Part shown: piece by piece, positions 54,750 to 64,000 of the stretch | Numbering within the stretch: position 1 is the first letter of the stretch | Layout of the letters: every line of letters starts with the position of its first letter | NCBI GenBank assembly: GCA_023053575.1 | Contig: JAKZAP010000018.1 | Location: 1,984,001 to 2,048,000 of the forward strand | Reading direction: 5' to 3' | Origin: Branchinecta lynchi | Lineage: Eukaryota > Arthropoda > Branchiopoda > Anostraca > Branchinectidae | DNA length: 64,000 nucleotides | Made by a program: the position numbers and the translations under genes | Notes under the pieces: model-generated | Databases searched by the model: none | What the model was told of the DNA's origin: nothing | What the model saw: only the letters and a program-made list of their open reading frames with translations

Positions 54750-56272
54750 AACAACAAAATAATATCGGAAGAAGGGACTAAATTGACTTCAGTCAGTTGA
54801 ACTTTTTCCTTTTCAATCGTTGACATCGTGACGGATGAAAACTTGGAACAATATCTTATATAATCTAGTTGGTATTAGAAAGCTATGCGTAACTTTCCAG
54901 GATTAAATTACCATAGATGACACTAAAAGATATTATGAAACTACCTCATTGTTTTACATTTTCATTTGTATCCGTCGCGTAAACAGTTAATCCTAAGTTA
55001 GAGCGATAGACCATCGACACAAACTTTCTTACCGTCAGATTTATAGAAATCGAATACAACGTGCACCCATTTGCAAAAATTTCTAGACCCTCGTGAACCG
55101 ATTCCTACTTACAAGTCCCTCTTCCGTGATGGACATCAAGTTCACAGAAAACAAATAATGGGTAGGCCTACACCAGCTAGCAAAAGCTGCAAAGCCCTCA
55201 TCGCTGAAGATGATTGTAGCATAACAGCCGATCATTACTTACAAGTCCTTTGCATATCTTACCACTGGAACCAAATTGTTCTTACCATCGAATACACCGG
55301 AAACAAATAACAGTTACACCAACTAGCAAAAGGTGCAAACCCCTCATTACCGAAGATGATTATGAGCTAACAGTAGACTGTTTGCTTAGAAGTCCTATAC
55401 ATGTCTCACAACTGATATCGCCTATTTTTGGTTTCAGTGTGTATCTTACTACTGAAGTCGTCAACCCCTTGAAATTTTCAAACTGGTGTATCTCATGAAG
55501 GAATTTTTGTACCAAGAAATGGATGACATATACTTTGATCAACTCATCCACGGCTATCGATTGCCGTCGAAAAAATTTCTACCTGTCTTAGTTCAAAAGT
55601 TGGCCAACTTTCTAACGTCACCACTTAGAAAGGAGCAAAGGATAAGCTCTAGTTTCTTTAGCAATGAGATAACTTTTTAAGGGGCAGTTTAAGAGGCATA
55701 TCTGATACCATTTCTCTACCGCAAACCCAAATGCAAAAAAACGAAACAATAGATGACAGCGCTTTTGGACCCGTGTGAAAAAGCCACTTTTTTGTGTCTG
55801 TAGGTTTTTCTATTTATCACTCAAAGAAGATATGTTGGCTGTGGGGCCGGGTAACTGCCGCATATATTAACAATTATAGATTTTAGTCCATCTTCAATTT
55901 GAAACTGGTGCCTGCTTGCTTGCGTGCTAGAACGGAGCTTTCCACTCGAAAGCAGTAACATGGTTTGATGAAACGAAAGGTTCGCTACACAACTTCAGAT
56001 AGTCCTCTCTGACATGGGCTATATAAATCCACTTCACTTCGCACACCGTAGGCTCTGGCTCGAGGACAAGCAAAATCCATCCTTATTGGCCCCAGGCAAG
56101 AGTTCTGAGCTTTCCAAAATGTAACGTCATATTCATCAATCCGGCCTAAGGTCCACACTTTCCGTAAAATCCGCACAGGTTAGACCCTTAACAGTTACTA
56201 GGAATAAAATGAAATCGGCGGCATAGGAAAAAAACAACAACCTTAGGACAAAAACAAAGTGTTGCTCTCGCA
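54750..56272. repeat. Dispersed repeat family D, copy 2 (uninterrupted)
   Basis: Aligns with 21770-22121, 22534-22881 and 25196-25977 in order, and so gives the empty sites for the two insertions there. It contains the ~120-bp CTTACAAGTCC sub-repeats. No coding sequence recognised. Confidence 0.75.
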
Positions 56273-56340
56273 ACACAAAAATGTAAATAGGTAAAATTAA
56301 AAGAATGAAGTTTCCCGGATAGGCCTATCTACAAGACACA

Positions 56341-56938
56341 GTTGTCTGGATCAAATATTAATTTTTTGGGATCCCATCGTAACCTTTGGTCTTGTTCTTT
56401 TTACCGTTAATTACGAACGTATATCTTTGAATTCCGCCAGGGGATCCAGCAGATGGGCTGACGGCAAGAATTTACAGATTCACTCCCACAAGAGAGGCCG
56501 GATTGACTTCCAAAGAGGCATAATTAGAACCCCACCAAGTTTTGTTGACGGTTCTATTTGGAAGTTTTGATTGGTCTGAACTGGATTATCCTGAATATCG
56601 TCAAGTTATAGCTTGTTACACGGGGCCGAAACAGCTGCCAATTCTCGATTATCGGCTGATTTACGCGCGTACTTGCCGGTTGAAAAAAAAAAAACAGCGG
56701 TCGATCTTCCAAATAGGCGCGTATTATTGCGATAAGGTGAATTCTCGGAATGCGACCTTTGATGTCTCAAGGGATAGTATACAAACCGTATTTAGGGGAA
56801 TTACGTCGAACTTGGTGAGTGTTAGGTCAATCCAGTTCAAATTCTGTCAGACCGATGTTGGACATAGCATGGTTTTTCATCCGAGGATTACTAGACGATT
56901 TCGAAAAAGGTACATCAGCGGATGTTCTGTTTATGCCT
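56341..56938 (+). repeat. Repeat flank with a 132-residue open frame
   Basis: An open frame runs 56542-56940, basic and without a known domain. Its 3' third (about 56785-56905) recurs inverted at 61920-62040, and 56380-56540 resembles 57420-57570 of the palindrome. The frame is therefore inside a repeated sequence. It is unrecognised and probably not a gene. Confidence 0.4.
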
Positions 56939-59630
56939 GATTGTCCCATTCAGCCCTCACTAAAAAGTGACTGAACAATAATAAAAGTTGCATTCTGTTT
57001 TCGTATTATTTATATTATAGATAATTATTCCTTATGTTCTCATATAACATGAAAATATTTAAATTAATTTTATTTGCTTTATGAGTTAAAATTGCTAAGT
57101 CGCCTGAAATCTGTCAACTATTTGGCTTTGACACACCCACAAGATGTTTATTGTTAATTTCATACATTTTGTTACAAACAAAGAGAATATTCGAAATTTC
57201 GGAAGTTTTGCAGTTTTGCAACAGTTGATACGTCGTATTGAGCAGGTCAGCCGCTGTATACGCGTTTACTTCGGTCCCGTGTGAACAAGCTTTTAGACTG
57301 AAAACCCTAAATTACAGTCTACTGGTCATCCCAAAGGGTTTATAATCCTCATCGATCGTGAAACCCGTGAAAATGATGAAAACCCGATGAAAAACCGTGA
57401 CGAAAATCCGCACGTGGCTGAGTTTGGATTATTTTTTAACCGCTAATTACACGCGTATCATCTTTGAATTCCGCCAGCGCTCCTAGCAGATAGGCTGCTG
57501 GCAAAAGTTTACAGACTTGCTCCCCCCCACAGAGGCCGGATTGGGTGCGGACTCCTAAAGAGACACAACTAGAATCCTAGCTCTTAGTTCCTTGGACCCG
57601 ACCATCTTTTCGGGTCTATTTGCTGATCATTGAATTCTGGAAAGCCCCCCCCCCCCTCCCCTAACCTATGGGTCGAATCGCAACCGGACTTGTTTCTGTC
57701 TATTTCAGGCCCTAAGCTTTATTTGGGTACAAAATTTCATAGTCCTCGCTTTCTTATGAGGGCCCGAAATCGAGATCCCGCAGAGGCACAAACCAAAGCC
57801 AAATTTTAACAGATAGCAGAGACAAGGTTGGGGTGTCATCTAGCGACTTTAAATCAAGTGTTGGCGTACGCAAGGGGGAGCAGGCAGAAACTTTATTGTT
57901 ATTTTGAACTTAAACATGTAAAAAAAAAAAAAAATCCTGGACAGTATCCTAAGCTGGAATTTCGACATGGAAGAGACACAAATTTCCGACACTACAGGGA
58001 CACGACGCTACATGGACACGTCAGAACGAATAAAAACAAAGGCCCGACACTACGAAGATACGTCACTACGTCGAAAACGAAAAGGCGTCACTACATAGAC
58101 ACGACGGTACATCGAACGACACTACGTAGACACGACGGTACATCGAACGACACTACGTAGACACGACGGTACGTCGAACGACACTACGTGGACACGTCAC
58201 TATGAGGACAAAATCCGACACTACGTCGAAAATCAAAAAGTGTCTACGTAGTGTCGGTACCTGTACCGTCGTGTCCATGTAGCGTCGGTACCTGTACCGT
58301 CGTGTCCATCTAGTGTCGGTCTTCGTACCGTCGTGTCTCTGTAGTGACGTGTCCATGTACTGACGCCTTTTTTCGTTTCGATGTAGTGTCGTGTCTTCGT
58401 AGTGTCGTGTCTACGTAGAGACATCATCCCGTAGTGATACCTTTTCGTTTTCGACGCTGTGACGCGTCTTCGTAGTGTCGGGCCTTTGTTTTTCTTCGTT
58501 CTGACGTGTCCATGTAGCGTCGTGTCCCTGTAGTGTCGGACATTTCTGTCTCTTCCATGTGGAATTCCAGCTAAGGATACTGTCCAGGATTTATTTTTGG
58601 CACATTGAAGTACAAACTAACAATTAAGTTTCTGCCTGCTACCCCTTTGTTTACACTAACACTTTAGTTAAAGTCAAGTATAGACGCTAGGTGATACCTA
58701 GCCTCTGTTCAAATTTGGCTTCGGGTTTGTGCGTCAGCGGGATCTCGGTTTTGGGCACTTGTAACTAAGCGAGGAATATGAAATTTTATAAGCGAATACA
58801 AATTGAGACCTGAAATAAACTGAAACAAGTCCGGTTGTGATCCGACATATAGTTTGGGAAAGGAGGGGCTTTCCGGAAATTCCAACATCTCATACAGACC
58901 CGAAAGGATGGTCAGATCCCAGTCAAATTTGGGGGTAATTAGGAGCTAGGGTCTAGTTGTGCCTCTTCTGGGGTCCGAACCCGATCCTGCCTCTGTGGCG
59001 GGAGTGAGTTTGTAAATTCTTCTAGCCCTCTGTCTCTCTCCTAGCCCATCTGCTAGGAGCGCTGGCAGAATTCAAAGATGACATATGCGCGTAATAAGCG
59101 GTTAAATGTTTTTTTTCAAAATCAACCAATATTGGTGCGAATTTTCATCATGGTGATCGATGAGGAGGGTTAACCCTTTGGAATGTGACCTTTGGTGACC
59201 CTGGGGACAATGAGCAGACTGTAATTTAGGGTTTTCCCTCGAATAGCTTGTTCACACGGGACATGAGCGCGTAAACAGCGGCTGACCAGTTCGGACGTCG
59301 GATCAAATGTTTGGGTTGACGATATAAAAAGAAAAACCTAATTCTAAATATTGTTTTTGTGTGTAACAAAATACATGAAATTAAAACAAACCATCTTGTT
59401 GGTGCGTCACAGACAAATATAGTTGACCTATAGTTTTTAGACTAGAAAAAAGTCATAAATTGAATATTGACAGATTTCGGTCGACTTAGCATTTTTAAGT
59501 CACCAAGCAAATAAAATTCATTTAAATATTTTCGTTTTTAAATGAAAAAATTAGGATAATTTTGAATAAATATAAATAATACGAGAACAGAATGCAAGTC
59601 ACTTTTCAATGAGAGCTGAATAGGAAAATC
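56939..59630. mobile_element. 2.7-kb long inverted repeat (foldback-like element)
   Basis: The ends are GATTGTCCCATTCAGCCCTC...AAAAAGTGAC on the left and, reversed on the right, GATTTTCCTATTCAGCTCTC...AAAAGTGAC. The arms can be followed inward for over 1 kb on each side: GCATTCTGTT(T/C)TCGTATTATT, CAGCCGCTGT, GAATTCTGCCAGCGCTCCTAGCAGAT-type text, CCTGGACAGTATCCT and CATGGAAGAGACA. They meet at a core of 31-bp CACTACGTAGACACGACGGT-type units (57990-58540). The two arms diverge moderately. No transposase was recognised and no convincing target duplication seen. Confidence 0.75.
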
Positions 59631-59806
59631 ATTTAAATCGTTATTTTTCTGAAATAACAATAAAAATGGCGACACGCTAGAAGCGTAAAGATTAAATGAA
59701 AAGCCAACTTATTCTTATGCCTTTGATTTGAATACATTGAACTATTTTGACTCCACTAAGGTATTTTTCTTTTTTGTGTCGCGTAGTTTTGTCTAGTAGT
59801 AACATT

Positions 59807-60101
59807 AGCTGCGTTCGTTGCACTCCGGGCTGTCTCTGGTGTTTAGTCACCAGTGTCCGGTTCTTCCCTTAAAACGCGTTCTTTTGGTTCACCTGTGAGT
59901 TGTTGAAAACCGGCTAACTCCTCGCTGCAGCAGGGCTCACGAGCAGGTTCTGGTTAGTCCGCACCGGTGAGATAAAACCGGACACTGGTTAGTGCAAAAA
60001 CGGGTTATAAGACTGGTGAGAAGTCACCGGTGGATGCAAAAACGGCTTATAAGAAAAACCGGAGACCACTGGTGAGAACTCCCGTGACAAAGAACGCAGC
60101 T
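59807..60101. mobile_element. 295-bp MITE family M2, TSD ATT
   Basis: AGCTGCGTTCGTTGCACTCC at the left and GTGACAAAGAACGCAGCT at the right form the inverted ends. ATT flanks both (59804-59806 and 60102-60104). It is homologous in reverse orientation to 32249-32542. Non-coding. Confidence 0.85.
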
Positions 60102-60104
60102 ATT

Positions 60105-60399
60105 GGGAATCTTTGCTGTTTGCACGACAAATAAAAATTCGTCAAGTGGCGTGCATCTCTATGGCCAACAAAGTAAAGATTCTGAACTGTTCTATTCCAA
60201 GACTGCAGAATTAAATCAGAATCAACATGTCCCGTATGTGCGAATGTGCTTCCTGGTCACTTTCCATATTTCAGTCTCTTTTGTCTTCTGGCTTGAATAA
60301 TGAAGGACCCGCCATTGCTGGTATTCGGCATTTGTTTGCCCCTGTAGTTGCTAAATATTTTGAACATGGAGGCACGTCCTTATAGAGGTACAGCAATTG
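60105..60399. other. Stretch without recognisable features
   Basis: A short open frame at 60103-60300 has no recognisable domain and begins inside the MITE end. Nothing else seen. Confidence 0.4.
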
Positions 60400-61010
60400 C
60401 AGAAGAATATTTGACGGTGACTCCTGTGTGATTCACAGGAGTCAGCTACTCCTGTGAATCACAGGACCAGCTTGAGCGGCTTGAGTTTGAAAAGGACCCT
60501 TGCCAAGAAGGGCCGAAATATAGCTCTAATAAAATGTAGCTGACTTATCCGTTTTGCACCGTCAAATATGTTTCGCAGTCAGCTTGGGCTGAAGGAACAT
60601 CTTATCACCGAAGTACGGAACTACAAATCGCCCATACATGCCGCCGACATACCCATCTTAGCTGGAAAGAAGAGACAGGTGACTCTAAACCAAAATACAG
60701 AAGAATCTCTACCCTTTCGACGACCCAATCAAACAGCAAAAATAGTAGCCATGTCTAGAATGAAATCACAGGACCAGCTTTAACTACAACCAATTTTCAA
60801 AGAAGAAGTTCACAAAATCGGATATTTAAGGAAGAATATTTAATTATTTTTCACAAGTTCATTTTCCAGTTTGAGCCGCTTGAGCCTGAAGAGGACCCTT
60901 GCCAAGAAGGGCCGAAATATAGCTCGAATAAAATGTAGCTGACTTATCCGTTTTGCACCGTCAAATATGATTCGCAGTCAGCTTGGGCTGAAGGAACATT
61001 GTGCAGAAGA
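60400..61010. repeat. Tandem pair of hairpin-bearing repeats (Penelope-like end?)
   Basis: 60480-60602 and 60870-60999 are near-copies: GGACCCTTGCCAAGAAGGGC then CGAAATATAGCTC, AAAATGTAGCTGACTTATCC, GCAGTCAGCTTGGGCTGAAG. A perfect-looking palindrome (ACTCCTGTG(A)ATTCACAGGAGT type) lies at 60420-60465. Related to 40178-40216. No coding sequence. Confidence 0.5.
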
Positions 61011-61030
61011 ATAAACTCGTCAGCTTACCC

Positions 61031-61670
61031 TTAGACCTTAGATCCTCCTGTGCCACCAGAGGCACCCAGGGCATCCACGAATAGGCGCCAGTCTTCCCTC
61101 TGGTGGGCTGCCGCCAGGACATCTTCCCACTCAGGTTGCAGACTTGCGTGGACGTTTGCAAGGTCCCTCTGGTAGGTGCGACGGATCGTATTTCTCGGTC
61201 GTCCCCTTCGACGTCTTCCTTTTGGTTGCCAATGGAAGATGTTGTTTGGCAACCTGGATTCGTCCATGCGAAGGACGTGGCCCAAGTATCGCCATCTTCT
61301 TTTTCGGATAACGTCTGTTATCAGCGGCTGACCAGTGAGACGGCGTACCTCCTGGTTCGATACTCGCTGCTGCCAAGTTATGTTGAGGATTCTCCGGAGA
61401 CAATTCGTCTCGAAGGCAAGAATCCTCTTCTCCTGCTGCATGTTGAGCTTCCAACATTCACTGTGACACAGCAGAATGGACAGGACATTACTGTTCAGCA
61501 GGCGCAGCTTCAGCTTTGTGGAGTATTTCCTGGATCTCCAGACGGGTCTCAAGCGGTTGAAGGCTCCGCTTGCTTGGCCAATGCGAAGTTGAATTTCTCT
61601 GGCGTTTGAGCCGTCCTTTTCCACGGTGCTTCCTAAGTATCTGAATTCCAGGACTTGCTTGATGTCCTAG
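61031..61670 (-). pseudogene. LINE reverse-transcriptase C-terminal fragment
   Basis: The open frame on the minus strand starts abruptly within VLEFRYLGSTVEKDG and continues through LKLRLLNSNVLSILLCHSEC, CLRRILNITWQQRVSNQEV, RRLTGQPLI, RRWRYLGHVLRMDESRLP and RRRGRPRNTIRRTYQRDL to a stop at 61031. This is the conserved tail after the reverse-transcriptase domain of RTE-like and related LINEs. The polymerase core, endonuclease and 5' end are absent, as expected for 5' truncation. No poly(A) tail is visible. The plus-strand frame of similar length is its shadow. Confidence 0.85.
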
Positions 61671-61919
61671 CTACAATTCAATATTCGTGGATGACAAATC
61701 AACGAAGTAACGCGTTGTTGTCGGGTTTTCCATCCTATTTAGATACAATTATGATGGGTAACCAGACTGTTATTTCTCAGGTCTCACCCCTATGCAGTTA
61801 AGCTGTAACGCCAAGTGTAATAACAAATGAAACAAACATCATACATAAAAAGAACACCCACTGATGAAATTGGAAAATGATTCTACTTTTTAGAAATCAT
61901 TTACCAAAATAATCATTTA
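61671..61919. other. Stretch without recognisable features
   Basis: No gene or repeat recognised between the LINE fragment and the next palindrome-family fragment. Confidence 0.35.
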
Positions 61920-62345
61920 GGGTTTCTAATCATAGTAATGGTGGGATGCTTAATATAAAATTCAAGCTACGTTCAACATTCGTCTGAGAGAATTTGAACT
62001 GGATTGACCTAAAACTCACCAATCTTGACCTAATTCCCCTATTAACAGTGTGTTGTACTGTCCCCTGGGTCATCAAAGGTCATGCGAAATGAATTAAATG
62101 GACTGAATACGGATTTGACGAATATTTTTTAACGTTTTCAGGTTACAAATACGGCAAGCGGTAGAAATCAATTGAAAGGCACATTTAACGTACTGATGTG
62201 TCTACGTAGTGTCGTTCGATGTACCGTCGTGTCGGGTTTTTTTCGTCCACGTAATGTCGGGAAATTTATCCATGTAGCGTCGGATTTTGTCCACTTACTG
62301 ACGTGTCTACGTAGCGTCGTGTCTATGTAGGGGCGCGCACCCGTC
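61920..62345 (-). mobile_element. Fragment of the palindrome family
   Basis: 61920-62040 is the reverse complement of about 56785-56905 (GGTCAATCCAGTTCAAATTC). 62195-62345 carries GTGTCTACGTAGTGTCGTTC units and matches 53575-53730 reversed, including the GGGGCGCGCACCCG end. It shows that the flank and the phrase repeats travel together. Confidence 0.6.
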
Positions 62346-62794
62346 TTTGGGTCATAGAACTGCAGGCACAGCTTAACAACCTAAGCAGTTAAGCAGGCTC
62401 CTACCTTCCCCATGATAATCTTTTGAGTTTTGGTACATAGCTCTGAGCCGGGCACACTGCCTCCTACGCGTAGATCCACCGGTGAACGCAGTGGCGAGAA
62501 CGGAAATTTGTCTGGCTGTGTTACTTTTTTCTGAGAATGCAGAGGAGGGCTCGTGCTTTGTTTTGTTCGAGATTTTTTTTTTTACTTAGAATAAGATGAA
62601 TAAAACAATAAACTTTAGTTATAAGGAATAATAATCACTTCAAACTCTTGAAAGAGCGTCAAAGAAAAAGTATGTAAATAATCGACTTCGCATAATAAAA
62701 CTTTCATACTATGAGATCAAGATATTTACACCAACATTTGACCAAGATAATTACATTCCGACACTCGCCAGGTAGTTTTTGCAATTTGCTTTTG
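62346..62794. other. Stretch without recognisable features
   Basis: AT-rich. No gene, RNA or repeat recognised. Confidence 0.4.
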
Positions 62795-64000
62795 CTATGA
62801 CAATATTTTGCACCAAATGTTTTGATGGGATCCCAAAGGGTAATGTTTGTCGATCCCTTTGTACGTATAATCAGAGCTTGTGGATTTTCTTTTTTTGCTA
62901 AGCCCCATATACATTTGATACGAAAACATCCCTACGATCCATCTGAGCCGAGAATCGGAAAATCGGACCATTCTAAGTAACTGTCTATTTCTTATTGAAT
63001 ACAAACCAAAATCTCCCTTCACAAGAATATGACTAAACGACTCTTTAACTCCCAACCAACGCTTAAAATATTTATTTTGGATTACCTCTATTTTTGGTGC
63101 CTTTACATACCCCCAAACTTCTGAAGCATAGTGCATTGTAGGTACAATTTTTGTTTGAAATACCTGCTTATGTAACTTAAGATTTTTAATATCACGAAGA
63201 CTACTACAAGTGTTACCCTTTTGGATGTTTCTTCGTCGCTATAAAAAATCGTTGACAACAGAACCCAACCATTTATTTTCTTCATTTACTCCGCTTTCTG
63301 AAGACGGTGGGTTATAAATAAATTACTTACTTACTTACTTACTTACTACCCATCACTAGCCCCGCACTACGACTACCTCTTGACACGCCCATCTCCACAT
63401 GCTTTGTAAATCGGCAATTTGAAGAAAACTTAACTCCCAGGTAAACAAACTCGCCCACCACTTTTAAAGGAGAACCACCATACAAGAATCCATCGCCCGG
63501 GTCCACTTTACCCCTTCGTCGGAACACCATACAAACGGTTTTACTAGTATGAATCAATAATTCTTTTTTGCCAATATACCGTTCCATAAGAATCCAATAA
63601 TGTTTGCAAATGCTCTCTTGAATCAGCCATCAACGTTACATCATTAGCAAATAACAACTGACAAAGACTGATTATTTTAGTGATAACATTGGTGCACCAT
63701 TTTGGTTCATAAATTCTTCAATATCATTCAAAAAAATAGAAAATAATTTTGGTGACAATGTACATCCCTGCTTTAATCCTATTTTTGAAATTACCTCCTT
63801 TGTAACCGTCCCGCCACCTTCACCACAAACTCACTACTCAACGTAAGGCCCAGGCAACCCTAAATCGATCAAGGACTGGACCAGCAGTCTTCTATTAACA
63901 GTATCAAACGCTCCTTTTAGGTCCAAGAATGCTACATACAACTTACCTTATCTTACCCGAGTATATTTCCTAGCTAATACATTCAAAATGAAAATTTGGT
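62795..64000 (-). pseudogene. LINE reverse transcriptase fragment, truncated by the window edge
   Basis: From the right edge leftwards on the minus strand: VAFLDLKGAFDTVNRRLL (63930-63870), a broken stretch, GLKQGCTLSPKLFSIFLNDI (about 63790-63730), LLFANDVTLMADS (63660-63620), SKTVCMVFRRR and EFVYLGVKFSSN (63560-63430), then after a short interruption TMHYASEVWGYVK and RLRWIVGMFSYQM. The order is reverse-transcriptase motifs 3-6 and the thumb/C-terminal part. Stops and frameshifts break it, and the catalytic FADD box reads FAND. A (GTAA)n run at 63324-63347 marks a small insertion within the coding part. Confidence 0.8.
63324..63347. repeat. (TTAC)n microsatellite
   Basis: TTACTTACTTACTTACTTAC, preceded by TTATAAATAAA. 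It looks like the 3' tail of a short plus-strand retroinsertion (about 63250-63347) within the minus-strand reverse-transcriptase fragment. Confidence 0.7.

Noticed and set aside
56542..56940. 132-residue frame as a host gene
   Set aside because: No domain, part of it recurs in another repeat copy, and it abuts the palindrome end. Kept only as an open frame in a repeat.
61103..61609. 168-residue plus-strand frame
   Set aside because: Antisense shadow of the LINE reverse-transcriptase tail on the minus strand.

Overview
The window is animal (metazoan) nuclear DNA from a repeat-rich genome, most likely an invertebrate. The evidence is spliced C2H2 zinc-finger exons with GT-AG introns and an AATAAA signal, non-LTR retrotransposon (LINE) endonuclease and reverse-transcriptase fragments, several families of miniature inverted-repeat elements (MITEs), foldback transposons and a Mutator-like transposase remnant. 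I cannot place it in a phylum from the sequence alone.

Region by region. (1) 1-20 kb is a complex satellite. A 48-bp unit that preserves reading frame (16 residues on the minus strand) alternates with about 23 copies of a ~270-bp block encoding the coiled coil of a LINE-type ORF1. Four nearly identical broken LINE endonuclease fragments on the plus strand interrupt it, at 8.3, 12.6, 15.0 and 18.8 kb. (2) 20.2-21.1 kb is a frameshifted ORF1/gag-like reading frame on the minus strand. (3) 21.2-29.3 kb holds an old dispersed repeat and two long hairpin-ended, Helentron-like elements in opposite orientation, with interiors made of ~435-bp modules. (4) 29.8-33.6 kb holds the one convincing host gene. 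It is a four-exon C2H2 zinc-finger protein of 379 residues on the minus strand, and its second intron is packed with nested MITEs. (5) 34-43 kb holds further mobile elements. The best is a 1.18-kb foldback element at 35785-36968 with an 8-bp target-site duplication and the C-terminal remains of a Mutator-like (MULE) transposase. (6) 43.3-49.1 kb is a segmental duplication whose second copy carries a LINE-tail insertion and a 1.6-kb insertion. (7) 53-62.3 kb holds very large palindromes made of 31-bp phrase repeats, including a 2.7-kb inverted repeat. (8) 61.0-64.0 kb has two broken LINE reverse-transcriptase fragments on the minus strand, the last running off the window.

Apart from the zinc-finger gene nothing looks like an intact host gene, and the remaining long open frames lie in repeats. 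The main results are the zinc-finger gene model, in which every splice phase closes, and the series of foldback elements with tandem-repeat arms, one of which still contains MULE transposase sequence. Family names and similarities come from recognition of motifs, not from database searches.
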